Shown: positions 47,424-59,074, counted from the first letter of the stretch. The stretch: 64,000 nt of DNA from Frigoribacterium sp. Leaf415 (GCF_001424645.1 NZ_LMQR01000001.1:923301-987300), one strand, 5' to 3'. Made by a program: numbers and translations. Notes: generated by a model not told the origin, from the letters alone.

Positions 47424-47927
47424 GTGGCTGCTGCAACCGCTCGGGGAGTGCTCTACGTGCACTCGTCCCCTCGTGCACTGTGCCCACACGTCGAGTGGGC
47501 CGTCGGTCGTGCCCTCGGGCACGGCGTGAACTTCGCCTGGGTCGACCAGCCCGTGCTGCCCGGTGCCCGCCGCACCGAGTTCTCGTGGCAGGGCGACGAG
47601 GGCTCCGGTGCGCGCATCGCCTCCGCCCTGCGCGGCTGGGAGCACCTGCGCTACGAGGTGACCGAAGACCCGGGTGAGACCCACGACGGTGGTCGGTGGA
47701 TGCACTCGCCCGACCTCGGCGTCTTCTTCGCGCAGACCGACACCGCCGGCAACACGGTCATCCCGGAGGACCGCATCCGCTACGCCATGGAGATCGCGGG
47801 GTCGAACACCCTCGAGCTGCACCGCGAGCTGCGTCTCGCTCTCGGCCAGGCCTGGGACGACGAACTCGAACCGTTCCGCTACAGCGGCGAGGGCAACCCC
47901 GTCGTCTGGCTGCACAAGGTCGGCTGA
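47424..47927 (+). CDS. DUF3145 domain-containing protein
   Basis: 167 aa cytoplasmic protein of a family restricted to actinobacteria (GVLYVHSSPRALCPHVEWAVG, FSWQGDEGSGARIASALRGWEHLRYEVTEDP). The function is unknown. It lies convergent to fabF; in Streptomyces too a DUF3145 gene lies next to the fabD-H-P-F cluster, so a link to lipid synthesis is plausible. It has its own promoter and a Shine-Dalgarno at normal spacing from the GTG at 47424. Confidence 0.9.
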   Translation: MAAATARGVLYVHSSPRALCPHVEWAVGRALGHGVNFAWVDQPVLPGARRTEFSWQGDEGSGARIASALRGWEHLRYEVTEDPGETHDGGRWMHSPDLGVFFAQTDTAGNTVIPEDRIRYAMEIAGSNTLELHRELRLALGQAWDDELEPFRYSGEGNPVVWLHKVG

Positions 47928-47977
47928 CCCGCCGCGGCCCCGGCGACGTGCGGCCCGGGCGCACCAGGTGACGACGA

Positions 47978-48017
47978 AGGAGGCGCGGGTGGCGTGATCA
48001 CGCCACCCGCGCCTCCT
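47978..48017. terminator. 40-bp perfect palindrome from an inverted AGGAGGCGCG pair
   Basis: AGGAGGCGCGGGTGGCGTGA is followed immediately by its exact complement, giving a 20-bp arm palindrome centred on TGATCA. It sits in the 106-bp gap between the convergent DUF3145 and fabF genes, the position of a bidirectional terminator. Confidence 0.7.
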
Positions 48018-48033
48018 GCGCTGCTCGCCTCGG

Positions 48034-49272
48034 TCAGACCGAGCGGAAGCCGACGACGGCGTTGTGGCCGCCGAAGCCGAACGAGTTGCTGATCGCGACG
48101 ATCTCGCCCTCGGGCAGGGGGCGGGGCTCGCCGACGACGACGTCCATGTCGATCTCGTCGTCCATCTGCGTGACGTTGATCGTCTGCGGGGCGACGCGCT
48201 CGTGCAGCGCCTTGACCGTGAACAGCGCTTCGATGCCGCCCGCGCCGCCGAGCAGGTGGCCCGTGGCCGCCTTGGTCGCCGAGACGATCAGCTTCGAGGT
48301 GTGGTCGCCGAACACACGCTTGATGGCGTGGTACTCGGCGATGTCGCCGACCGGGGTGCTCGTCGCGTGGGCGTTGACGTGGACGACCTGGTCGCGGTCG
48401 ACCCCGGCGTTCTCGAGCGTCGCGATGACGGCCCGGGCCGCACCGGTGCCCTCGGGGTCGGGAGCGGTGATGTGGTACGAATCGCTCGTGACGGCCCCAC
48501 CGATGAGCTCGGCGTAGATGCGGGCCCCGCGGGCGAGGGCGTGCTCTTCCGTCTCGAGGACGAGCGCGGCGCCGCCTTCGGCGAGGACGAAGCCGTCGCG
48601 CGTGACGTCGTAGGGGCGCGAGGCCGTGGCGGGGTCGTCGTTGCGCTTCGAGAGGGCCTGCATGGCGGCGAACGAGGCGAGGGGCATCGGGTGGATGGCC
48701 GCCTCGGAACCGCCGGCGACGGCGATGTCGGCCAGGCCGGACTGAAGGTGCTCGTAGGCCATGGCGATCGACTCGGTGCTGGAGGCGCAGGCCGAGACGA
48801 CCGTGCGGGCTCCGGCGCGTGCGCCCAGGCTCATCGAGATGGCGGCGGCGGGGCCGTTCGGCATGAGCATGGGGACGGTCATCGGCAGGACGCGACGCGG
48901 GCCCTTCTCGCGCAGGGTGTCCCACCCGTCGAGCAGCGTCCAGACGCCGCCGATGCCGGTGGCCCAGTCGACGATGAAGCGCTCGGGGACGACCTCGGGC
49001 GAGCCGGCGTCGGCCCAGGCCTCGCGGGCGGCGGTGAGCGCGAACTGGCTCGACGGGTCGAGGCGCTTGATCTCTCGACGATCGAGCACGTCGGCCGAGG
49101 GGGTGCGTGCCTGTCCGGCGAAGGTGACGGGCAGCTCGTACTTGGCGACCCAGTCCTGCTCGAGCGTGGTGATGCCCGACTGGCCGGCGAGCAGGTTCTG
49201 CCAGCTCTCGGTGGCGGTGCCACCGAGCGGGCTCGTGGCGCCGAGTCCGGTGACGACGATCTTCTTGGTCAT
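48034..49272 (-). CDS. fabF: Beta-ketoacyl-ACP synthase II
   Basis: Elongating condensing enzyme of FAS-II (412 aa). The active-site Cys162 lies in VVSACASSTES, with His in NAHATSTPVGD and ATKAATGHLLGGAGG. The C-terminal SNSFGFGGHNAVVGF is typical. Last gene of the minus-strand fabD-fabH-acpP-fabF cluster, 156 bp after acpP with a strong hairpin in between. Confidence 0.96.
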   Translation of the reverse strand: MTKKIVVTGLGATSPLGGTATESWQNLLAGQSGITTLEQDWVAKYELPVTFAGQARTPSADVLDRREIKRLDPSSQFALTAAREAWADAGSPEVVPERFIVDWATGIGGVWTLLDGWDTLREKGPRRVLPMTVPMLMPNGPAAAISMSLGARAGARTVVSACASSTESIAMAYEHLQSGLADIAVAGGSEAAIHPMPLASFAAMQALSKRNDDPATASRPYDVTRDGFVLAEGGAALVLETEEHALARGARIYAELIGGAVTSDSYHITAPDPEGTGAARAVIATLENAGVDRDQVVHVNAHATSTPVGDIAEYHAIKRVFGDHTSKLIVSATKAATGHLLGGAGGIEALFTVKALHERVAPQTINVTQMDDEIDMDVVVGEPRPLPEGEIVAISNSFGFGGHNAVVGFRSV

Positions 49273-49392
49273 TGACGTTCCTTCTGGGAGGGCCGGTCGG
49301 TGGGCTGTGCCGATGTGGAACGACGCCGTGACCCGGGCTGCAGCCGAGGCTGGTGGCGTGGGGTCGACGGCGTCGAGGGCACAGCGGCGGGG

Positions 49393-49417
49393 CCCGGTCG
49401 CCCGAGGGGCGACCGGG
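49393..49417 (-). terminator. Hairpin between acpP and fabF
   Basis: A perfect 11-bp stem CCCGGTCGCCC / GGGCGACCGGG with a 3-nt loop begins about 10 bases after the acpP stop. With no T-tract it probably stabilises or partly terminates acpP mRNA, helping acyl carrier protein outnumber the enzymes. Confidence 0.6.
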
Positions 49418-49428
49418 CAGCCGACGTC

Positions 49429-49677
49429 TTAGTTCTGCGCCTTGTGGATGTACGTGACGGCGTCGCCGACGGTCTTGAGGTTCTTGACCTCTTCGTCGGG
49501 GATCTTGACGTCGAACTTCTCTTCGGCGTTGACGACGATGGTCATCATGGAGATCGAGTCGATGTCGAGGTCGTCGGTGAACGACTTGTCCATCTCGACG
49601 GTGTCGGTGGCGATCCCGGTCTCGTCGTTGACGAGCTCGGCGAGGCCGGCGAGGACTTCTTCGGTGGACAGTGCCAT
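49429..49677 (-). CDS. acpP: Acyl carrier protein
   Basis: 82 aa carrier of growing acyl chains. The phosphopantetheine serine is S41 in DLDIDSISMM; the common DSL is DSI here. Four-helix acidic protein of normal length. Shine-Dalgarno AAGGAG precedes the ATG. A TATAGG hexamer on the minus strand (49726-49721) may be an extra -10 giving acpP its own promoter. Confidence 0.96.
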   Translation of the reverse strand: MALSTEEVLAGLAELVNDETGIATDTVEMDKSFTDDLDIDSISMMTIVVNAEEKFDVKIPDEEVKNLKTVGDAVTYIHKAQN

Positions 49678-49720
49678 GGTGTTGTCTCCTTGAGGGGGTG
49701 TCGTTGTGACCGGGGTAAAG

Positions 49721-49726
49721 CCTATA
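49721..49726 (-). promoter_or_regulatory. Possible internal -10 element before acpP
   Basis: TATAGG on the minus strand lies about 44 bases before the acpP ATG in the only AT-rich spot between fabH and acpP. The -35 region is not convincing. Confidence 0.3.
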
Positions 49727-49758
49727 CAGCGCCCCGCGGTCGGGCGGGCAGCGGCGCG

Positions 49759-50769
49759 CTAGGGCAGCACGACCACCTGGGCGCCGAACACGAGTCCGGC
49801 TCCGAAACCGATCTGCAGGGCGAGACCGCCGCTGAGCTCGGGGTGCTCGTCGAGCAGTCGGTGGGTCGCGAGCGGGATGCTCGCGGCCGAGGTGTTGCCG
49901 GTGGTCGCGATGTCGCGACCGATCACGACGGACTCGGGCAGACCGAGCTGCTTGGCGAACTCGTCGATGATGCGCATGTTGGCCTGGTGCGGCACGAAGG
50001 CCGAGAGCTGGTCGGCGGTGACGCCCGCGCGGTCGAGGGCCTCTTTCGCGACCTTCGCCATCTCCCAGACGGCCCACCGGAAGACCGTCTGACCCTCTTG
50101 GCGCAGGGTGGGCCAGGGGATCTCGCCCGCGCCCTCGCGGTACTCGCTCATGGTGTTGGTCATGCCGATGGCGTCCCACTTGGAGCCGTCCGAGCCCCAG
50201 ACCGTCGGGCCGATGCCCGCGCTGTCGGACGGGCCGACGATCGCGGCGCCCGCCCCGTCGGCGAGGAGGAACGAGATGGTGCGGTCGGTCGGGTCGATGA
50301 CGTCGCTGAGCTTCTCGGCGCCGACGACCAGGACGTACTCGGCGAGGCCCGACTTGACGAACGAGTCGGCCTGCGCGATGCCGTAGGTGAATCCGGCGCA
50401 GGCGGCCGAGATGTCGTAGGCGGCGGCGGGGTTCGCGCCGACGCGCTCGGCGAGCAGCGACGCGACCGAGGGGGTCACGACGCCCGCCCCGATGGTCGAC
50501 ACGAGGACGGCGCCGATCTGGTCGGGCCGGATGCCCGACTTGGCGATGGCCTCGGTGGCGGCGGCCTCGGCGAGGTCGACGACCTTGACGTCCTTGCCCG
50601 CACGGCGACGGGTGATCACGCCGGTGCGCTGCTGGATCCACTCGTCGCTCGAGTTGATCGGCTCGATGATGTCGGCGTTCGGCACGACGTTCTCGCCGCG
50701 GGCCGCACCGAGTGCGTAGATGCGGGTGAACTGCGCACCGGTGGTCTGGTTGAGCTGGGGGGTGGTCAT
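49759..50769 (-). CDS. fabH: Beta-ketoacyl-ACP synthase III
   Basis: Initiates FAS-II by condensing an acyl-CoA primer with malonyl-ACP; in this group branched primers are usual. The 336 aa protein has Cys124 in ISAACAGFTYG, His in VPHQANMRI and Asn in TTGNTSAASIP. ATG at 50769 overlaps the fabD stop by four bases. Confidence 0.95.
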   Translation of the reverse strand: MTTPQLNQTTGAQFTRIYALGAARGENVVPNADIIEPINSSDEWIQQRTGVITRRRAGKDVKVVDLAEAAATEAIAKSGIRPDQIGAVLVSTIGAGVVTPSVASLLAERVGANPAAAYDISAACAGFTYGIAQADSFVKSGLAEYVLVVGAEKLSDVIDPTDRTISFLLADGAGAAIVGPSDSAGIGPTVWGSDGSKWDAIGMTNTMSEYREGAGEIPWPTLRQEGQTVFRWAVWEMAKVAKEALDRAGVTADQLSAFVPHQANMRIIDEFAKQLGLPESVVIGRDIATTGNTSAASIPLATHRLLDEHPELSGGLALQIGFGAGLVFGAQVVVLP

Positions 50770-51686
50770 GCTGCTCCCTCGATGAGGTCGACGGCGGCCT
50801 GCAGGTCGTCGGGTGTCTTGACGGCGACCGAGGGGACACCCCTCAGCGCACGCTTGGCGAGGCCGGTGAGGGCTCCGGCCGGGGCGAGTTCGACGATGCC
50901 CGTCACACCGGCGTCGGCGAACGACCGCATGGTGGCGTCCCACCGGACGGGGGACGAGACCTGGCCGACGAGCAGCTCGACGAAACGGGCGCCCGAGTCG
51001 ACCGTGCTGCCGTCGTGGTTGGTCCAGAGCGTCAGCGAGGGGTCGGCGGCCGTGACGGTGGCCGCAGCCGTCCTGAGGCGCTCGACGGCCGGCTGCATGT
51101 ACCGCGTGTGGAAGGCGCCGGCGACCTGCAGAGGCACGACTCGGCTCTTGGCCGGCGGGTCGGCCGCCAGCTCGGCGAGGGCCGCGGTCTCGCCGGCGAC
51201 GACGATCTGGCCGCCGCCGTTGTAGTTGGCTGGGGAGAGCCCGAGGGCCTCGAGACGAGCGAGGAGTTCGGCCTCGTCACCGCCGAGGACGGCGCTCATG
51301 CCGGTCTCGACGAGGGCGGCGGCGTCGGCCATGGCCCGGCCACGCTCCGCGACGAGCGTGACGGCGTCGACGTCGGTCAGGACGCCGCTGACGGCCGCAG
51401 CGGTGAACTCGCCGACCGAGTGGCCCGCGACGCCGGCGACCGCGGATCGATCCACGCGGCGGAAGAGGGCACGGGCGGTCAGGATGCCGGCCGCGACGAT
51501 GAGGGGCTGGGCGACGGCGGTGTCGCGGATCGTGTCGGCGTCGGACGTCGTGCCGTGGCCGACGAGATCGACGCCGGCCGCGTCGGAGAGCGACGTCAGC
51601 AGGTCGCGCTGGTCGGGGTCGGCCAGCCAGGGTTCGAGGAAACCAGGAGTTTGGGAGCCCTGACCGGGCGCTACGACAACGATCAC
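50766..51686 (-). CDS. fabD: Malonyl-CoA:ACP transacylase
   Basis: Loads malonyl groups onto ACP. The 306 aa protein has N-terminal VAPGQGSQTPGF, active-site Ser90 in AGHSVGEF and His in VAGAFHTRYM. The GTG at 51686 is six bases after CATGAT on the minus strand, which suggests that the fab cluster has its own leaderless promoter separate from aceE and the regulator gene. Confidence 0.94.
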   Translation of the reverse strand: MIVVVAPGQGSQTPGFLEPWLADPDQRDLLTSLSDAAGVDLVGHGTTSDADTIRDTAVAQPLIVAAGILTARALFRRVDRSAVAGVAGHSVGEFTAAAVSGVLTDVDAVTLVAERGRAMADAAALVETGMSAVLGGDEAELLARLEALGLSPANYNGGGQIVVAGETAALAELAADPPAKSRVVPLQVAGAFHTRYMQPAVERLRTAAATVTAADPSLTLWTNHDGSTVDSGARFVELLVGQVSSPVRWDATMRSFADAGVTGIVELAPAGALTGLAKRALRGVPSVAVKTPDDLQAAVDLIEGAA

Positions 51687-51692
51687 TGGTCC

Positions 51693-51698
51693 ATCATG
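51693..51698 (-). promoter_or_regulatory. Predicted -10 element of the fab operon
   Basis: CATGAT on the minus strand ends six bases before the fabD GTG. The 106-bp gap upstream would also hold operator sites for the PucR regulator; an imperfect GC hairpin (CGGGCC/GGCCCG) lies at its distal end near 51770-51790. Confidence 0.4.
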
Positions 51699-51792
51699 CC
51701 AATGAGTCGCGGGTCTGCGGTGTAGCAACTCGACCAAAGATGCGCGTGAACGTTGTCGAAGCGCACAGCCGGGCCCTCGAGCGGCCCGACGG

Positions 51793-53019
51793 TCATTTGC
51801 GTCGGACGCCTGACCCGTCGGGGTCGGCGATCGATCCGAGCACGAGCGCGGACTGCAGGATGAGCGCTTCACGGGCCCCGGTGGCATCCCAGCCGATCAC
51901 GTCCGTGACGCGCTTGAGGCGGTAACGCACGGTGTTCGGGTGCACGAAGAGTTCGCGTGCCGTGGCCTCGAGCGAGCGTCCGTTGTCGAGGTAGCACCAC
52001 AGGGTGGTCAACAGCTCGGTGGAGTGCGTCTTGAGCGGCTTGTAGATGCGGTTGACGAGGGTCGACCGTGCCACCGGGTCTCCGGCGAGGGCGCGCTCGG
52101 GCAGCAGGTCGTCGGCGAGGACGGGACGGGGCGCGTTGCGCCAGGCCCGAGCGACGGCGAAGCCGGCGAGGGCGGCCTTGGCGCTCTTCGATGCGTCGAC
52201 GAGGCTCGGCACCTCGTGACCGAGCACGAGGTGCCCGTCGCCGAAGCCGGGTTCGAGGGCGCGCGCGATCTCGGTGAAGCTGGGGTGCGTCGAGGAGGCG
52301 CTGCTCTCGTCGACAGGTCCGGCCCGCCCGATGACGAGCACCAGTCGACTGCCTTGCACGCCGATGAGCACGTCGGCCTCTCGATGCCGGGCCGTGCGTC
52401 GCAACATGTCGACATCGAGCATGCGGGGAGCCGTGCCGACGAGCACGGCGACCTCGCCGTGACCGTGCCAGCCGAGCGCGGCGATGCGGCTCGGCAGCTC
52501 GTCGTCGTATTCGCCGCTCAGGATCGAGTCGACGACCAGGGCTTCGAGCCGGGCGTCCCAGAGTCCGCGGGCCTCGGCGGCCCGGGCGTAGACGTCGGCG
52601 GAGGCGAAGGCGATCTCGCGCGAGTAGAGCAGGATCGCCTCGCGGAGCGAGTCGTCGCCGTCCTTGACGCGTTCTTCGACGACCTCGACGGTGATGCGGA
52701 TGAGCTGCAGCGTCTGGGTCAGGCTGACGGAGCGCAGCAGTTCACGCGGGGCGGAGCCGAACACGTCCGCCGCGATCCAGGGGGTGGACCGGGGGTCGGC
52801 GAACCAGCTGATGAACGAGGTGATGCCGGCCTGGGCGACGAGCCCGACCGCCGAGCGGCGCCCGGGAGGCATGTCCCCGTACCAGGGCAGCGTCTCTTCG
52901 AGGCGCTTGATGGTCGCGGTGGACAACTCGCCCGAGACCGTCCGCAACCACGCGAGCGTGCGCTCTTTGGTGGCCGCGGACGGCTGCAGGGGCGAGGTGG
53001 GCACCCGCTCGGTGCTCAC
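51793..53019 (-). CDS. fasR: PucR-family regulator of fatty acid synthesis (FasR-like)
   Basis: 408 aa regulator with a C-terminal PucR-type helix-turn-helix (GRSLEATARELFVHPNTVRYRLKRVTDVIGW). It stands between aceE and fabD, exactly where Streptomyces FasR and mycobacterial Rv2242 lie; Streptomyces FasR activates the fabD-fabH-acpP-fabF operon. The same role is inferred here. The GTG at 53019 begins seven bases after the aceE stop with GGGGAGG upstream, so it is probably co-transcribed with aceE. Confidence 0.85.
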   Translation of the reverse strand: MSTERVPTSPLQPSAATKERTLAWLRTVSGELSTATIKRLEETLPWYGDMPPGRRSAVGLVAQAGITSFISWFADPRSTPWIAADVFGSAPRELLRSVSLTQTLQLIRITVEVVEERVKDGDDSLREAILLYSREIAFASADVYARAAEARGLWDARLEALVVDSILSGEYDDELPSRIAALGWHGHGEVAVLVGTAPRMLDVDMLRRTARHREADVLIGVQGSRLVLVIGRAGPVDESSASSTHPSFTEIARALEPGFGDGHLVLGHEVPSLVDASKSAKAALAGFAVARAWRNAPRPVLADDLLPERALAGDPVARSTLVNRIYKPLKTHSTELLTTLWCYLDNGRSLEATARELFVHPNTVRYRLKRVTDVIGWDATGAREALILQSALVLGSIADPDGSGVRRK

Positions 53020-53026
53020 GGGGTCG

Positions 53027-55771
<2,745 letters not shown>

Positions 55772-55954
55772 CCTTGACCTCAATCATCTGTGTGGAGCAG
55801 CCGTCTCTTGGAGGGCCACCGCGTGGAGTGGACAAACAGATGTCAGGCCCGTCGTGCCCGGGTTCCGAGACGTACTCCGCCTGACGCGACCACTCTAGTT
55901 GCCCCGACCGACACAGGCTCGGCACGCGCTGGGAACGCCCGGCCACGCCGTCGC

Positions 55955-55982
55955 TTGAAATCCGACGCGTGAGGCGTAGGAT
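55955..55982 (+). promoter_or_regulatory. Candidate promoter of the peroxiredoxin gene
   Basis: TTGAAA and TAGGAT are 16 bp apart, giving a 5' leader of about 45 nt before the ATG at 56036, which has a GAAAGGAA Shine-Dalgarno. Nothing else is clear in this 264-bp divergent gap to aceE. Confidence 0.55.
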
Positions 55983-56035
55983 CGGCGATCGTGTCAGTCG
56001 CCGACCGCCCGGGTCGACGCGAAAGGAACGCACCC

Positions 56036-56509
56036 ATGGCTCTGGAGAACGCCATCCAGGCTCCCGACTTCGACCTGCCGAACCAGTTCGGCGAGCGAGT
56101 GCGGTTGAGCGACTTCCGGGGCGTCAAGCCCGTGGCCCTGGTGTTCTTCCCCCTGGCGTTCAGCAGCACCTGCACCAAAGAGCTCTGCACGTTGCGCGAC
56201 AACCTCGCGATGTTCCAGGACCACCGCGTCGAACTGCTGGTCGTCTCCGTCGACTCGAAGGCGACGCTTCGCGCTTTCGCCGAGGAGAAGGGCTACGACT
56301 TCACCCTGCTCGCGGACTTCTGGCCGCACGGCGAGGTCTCGAAGGAGTACGGCGTCTTCCTCGAGAACAAGGGCTTCGCGACCCGCACGACCTTCCTGAT
56401 CGACGTCGACGGCGTCATCCGCGAGCACTTCGGCACCGAGCCCGGCCAGGAGCGTTCGCTCGCCGACTACCGCGCCGCGCTCGACCTGCTCGTCCCCGTC
56501 ACGGCCTGA
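56036..56509 (+). CDS. Peroxiredoxin, AhpE-like
   Basis: 157 aa thiol peroxidase. The peroxidatic Cys46 is in FPLAFSSTCTKELC and a second Cys51 is five residues on, the C-x4-C spacing of PrxQ/BCP enzymes; mycobacterial AhpE is a one-Cys enzyme. It is divergent from aceE; ahpE also lies close to aceE in Mycobacterium tuberculosis. ATG at 56036 gives the family N-terminus APDFDLPNQFGE. Confidence 0.9.
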   Translation: MALENAIQAPDFDLPNQFGERVRLSDFRGVKPVALVFFPLAFSSTCTKELCTLRDNLAMFQDHRVELLVVSVDSKATLRAFAEEKGYDFTLLADFWPHGEVSKEYGVFLENKGFATRTTFLIDVDGVIREHFGTEPGQERSLADYRAALDLLVPVTA

Positions 56510-56593
56510 GGCCTCGGGCGACGGACCAGGAGGCGCGGGTCGGCTCGCTCACCCGCTAACCTGTACTCGCTCGCCCGGCTCGTCCCGGCGCGA

Positions 56594-56666
56594 GGGCCTT
56601 TAGCTCAGTTGGTAGAGCGCCACGTTTACACCGTGGATGTCATCGGTTCGAGCCCGGTAGGGCCCA
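56594..56666 (+). tRNA. tRNA-Val (anticodon TAC)
   Basis: 73-nt cloverleaf: acceptor GGGCCTT/AGGGCCC with a T-G pair, D-arm GCTCAGTTGGTAGAGC, anticodon arm CCACGTTTACACCGTGG and T-arm ATCGGTTCGAGCCCGGT. CCA is not encoded. An AGGAGGCGCG motif lies 56 bases upstream. Confidence 0.97.
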
Positions 56667-56866
56667 CCCTCAGAAGTGCTGGTCAGCAATGACCCCCTGA
56701 GCAAGACGACCGTGAGCACGTTCGGGAAGCGGCCACTGGCATCGCGCTTCAGGAAGCGGCTGACGAACGTGACGTGGTCACACACAGCCACGGTGGTGTT
56801 CTCGATGAGTACCTCGGCCGAATCGGGGCGGAGCTCGAGGACTTTCTGGCCTGGCATAGTCGAGTC

Positions 56867-57961
56867 ATGTGGTGGAAGAAGACGAGCGACGACGAAGCGG
56901 TCCCGGTCGTCTCGCTGGAGCCTTCCCGTCACACGGCTGTCCCGGCGGCGCACCCGTTCTTCACCGGTGACGGGTTCACCCTGTCGAACCCGGAGCGGGA
57001 GACCATCGTTTACTCGGAGGGCGACCGGCGCTGGTCGCTGCTGGCGGCGTGGGGTGTGTCGCCTCCGGAAGTACGTGTCCCACGTCCCGAGGTGTGGGAC
57101 GCGGTCGTCCCGCCGTGGCTCCGCGGCCGGTACGACATCGTCACCAGCCGGCTCATCGAGCATTCGGGTCACACGGTCGTGTTCGACCCTGACTCCTGGT
57201 ACGACGAGACGCTGCAGTTAGTCGGCATGGAGACCGGCGGCACCCGGCAACCATGCCCGTGCTGCGACGCGGAGGTCATGACGGTCGAGCAGACGTACCC
57301 ATCCGGGCAGGTCGCCCTCGAAGTCGGGCCGACGCAACGGGCCATCGAAGAGCGTCTGTCCGATGGCCGGTTCGAGGTCATCCGCGCCGACGTCCCTGTC
57401 GACGAGATCGTCGACTTGCTGATCAGCCACACGAAGTACACCATCATCACGTACCTGCGCTGCACAGTGTCGAACGAGACCATCCTGTGGGGCCTCGCCA
57501 TCCGAGGCACCCCCATCTACCAGCACGTCCTGCCCATGGCGCCGTTCGCCCGGCGCTGGGAAGACGGCTACCCGCGCGTGGACAACGCACCCGACCGGCC
57601 GACGCTGAACCCCGACGCGAAAGTCTCCCCGGGCGTGCTTCCGGTGCCTGTACCGCCGTCGCGTCCGAGGCTGGCCGGCAACCGTCCCGGGGCCGACAGA
57701 GACCTCCACATCGGTGTCGGTTACTCCATCGCCGAGGCGAGCGACGGCGTCGCCTACCTGGTGCCGTTCCGCGGCCGTCACGTGTTCCCGACCCGGTGGA
57801 CCGGCCGGAGGCCTGCTGTGCTCCTGCCCCGGCCCGAGCTGTGGGACGCGAATGTCCCACGGTTCCTTCGTGGGAGACGGGAGATCGTCGCCGCGCGGCT
57901 GCAGGAATGGAGCGGCCACGACGTCGAGTCCGTCACCGACGGCGTCGACGTCGAGGAGTGA
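56867..57961 (+). CDS. Unknown protein with duplicated terminal domains
   Basis: 364 aa from the ATG at 56867 (GTG at 56774 would add 31 residues). Two related segments lie near the ends: one around residues 60-105 and one around residues 310-355, both with PRPE-WDA-VP--LRGR--IV--RL-E-SGH. The middle has a PCPCC cluster near residue 140 and a compact region ending in ILWGLAIRGTPIYQHV. Composition is visibly less GC-rich than its neighbours, and it starts 200 bp after tRNA-Val, so transfer is possible. No family recognised. Confidence 0.65.
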   Translation: MWWKKTSDDEAVPVVSLEPSRHTAVPAAHPFFTGDGFTLSNPERETIVYSEGDRRWSLLAAWGVSPPEVRVPRPEVWDAVVPPWLRGRYDIVTSRLIEHSGHTVVFDPDSWYDETLQLVGMETGGTRQPCPCCDAEVMTVEQTYPSGQVALEVGPTQRAIEERLSDGRFEVIRADVPVDEIVDLLISHTKYTIITYLRCTVSNETILWGLAIRGTPIYQHVLPMAPFARRWEDGYPRVDNAPDRPTLNPDAKVSPGVLPVPVPPSRPRLAGNRPGADRDLHIGVGYSIAEASDGVAYLVPFRGRHVFPTRWTGRRPAVLLPRPELWDANVPRFLRGRREIVAARLQEWSGHDVESVTDGVDVEE

Positions 57962-58140
57962 CACCGCACGTCAGGTGACCTGTCGGGGGTCGTCGTCGCG
58001 GCGGTCGTCGGATGTCCGACCGGTTGTCGCCGGGGCCACGTCGACGTGGTCGTCGCGACCCACGCCGGTCAGGAGGAGCGTCCCGCAGTCCTGCGTCCCG
58101 ATGGGCCAGGATGGTCCCAGGACGTCGACAGGGGGCTGGG

Positions 58141-59001
58141 ATGGACGGACGACCACAGGAGCCGGTCGACGGGGCGCAGGTCGAGGGCGCAGCGACCGAG
58201 CACACGACGACGACCGGTCGGGGCAGCGGCGTCGCGGTCGCCCTGACGTTGCCGGTGGCCCTCGTCGTGGGCTGGATCGTGCAGCTGACGGCCGTCCTGT
58301 CGCGCCTCCTCGAGCCGACCGACGATCCGACGGGCGGCTTCGGCCTCACCGGGTGGCTCGTCGTCGGTGCCGCGATCGGCGTCGGCGTGCCGCTGGTCGC
58401 GTTCGTCGGGCAGGTGCGCGCCCGGCGCCGCGACCCGTCGCTCTCGGGCGTGGCCTTCGTCGTGGCCACCCTCGTGCTCGTGGTCGGACTCGTGACCTGT
58501 GGACTCGCCGTCGTCCTGCAGTTCTCCTCGGTGGCGGCGGACCGGTACCGGACGGCGCAGCCGCCGTCCGTGGCCGAGCAGCGGTACACGGGCGAGGAGG
58601 CGGGCGACGAGCTGCGCGCGCTCGGTGACGACACCGTCCGAGCCCTCGGCGGCGATCCGACCGAGGGCTTGCGCGCCGACGGCTCGACCGTCCGGGCGTA
58701 CAGCGAGGAGTGCCTCCTCGACAACGACGATCCCGGGGTCGTGTGGAGCTACTCGTACTCCGCGGACGGCCTCGTCGACGCGTCCGGCGACCCACTGCTG
58801 CCCGACGGGGTCCACGTGCTGCCGGGCACCCGCACCGACCTCGACGGCGTGCGCGAGCTCTGGTCGAGCGAGGGGATCGGGGCCGAGCAGGACCTGGTCG
58901 ACTTCGACCAGATCGTCCCCGAGGCCGACTGGCTCGAGCGATGGTCGTACGTACGGGCCGGGCCGACGGTCGACATCACGACGATCTGCCTGGGGCCGTG
59001 A
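58141..59001 (+). CDS. Membrane protein of unknown function
   Basis: 286 aa with about three transmembrane helices in residues 30-130 and a soluble, acidic C-terminal domain (residues 135-286), probably extracytoplasmic. Two Cys (EECLLDND and TTICLGP) could form a disulfide. ATG at 58141 follows AGGGGGC. No family is recognised. A reverse AGGAGGCGCG (58301) falls in the first helix-loop region. Confidence 0.6.
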   Translation: MDGRPQEPVDGAQVEGAATEHTTTTGRGSGVAVALTLPVALVVGWIVQLTAVLSRLLEPTDDPTGGFGLTGWLVVGAAIGVGVPLVAFVGQVRARRRDPSLSGVAFVVATLVLVVGLVTCGLAVVLQFSSVAADRYRTAQPPSVAEQRYTGEEAGDELRALGDDTVRALGGDPTEGLRADGSTVRAYSEECLLDNDDPGVVWSYSYSADGLVDASGDPLLPDGVHVLPGTRTDLDGVRELWSSEGIGAEQDLVDFDQIVPEADWLERWSYVRAGPTVDITTICLGP

Positions 59002-59061
59002 CGGTCGAATCCGGTCGGGCGCCGGCGCGCTGATCGGCACTCAGTCGGGCGGCAGCCGGGG

Positions 59062-59067
59062 TATCGT
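59062..59067 (+). promoter_or_regulatory. Predicted -10 element, leaderless esterase transcript
   Basis: TATCGT ends seven bases before the GTG at 59075. Confidence 0.4.
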
Positions 59068-59074
59068 CGCGGCC

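Noticed and set aside
56600..57172. Minus-strand ORF of 190 codons ending in ARTDDIHGVNVALYQLS
   Set aside because: The C-terminus is the antisense of tRNA-Val, a known spurious annotation type.
56594..58140. Integrated element with tRNA-Val as attachment site
   Set aside because: No integrase and no duplicated 3' tRNA end were found; only composition and position hint at transfer.
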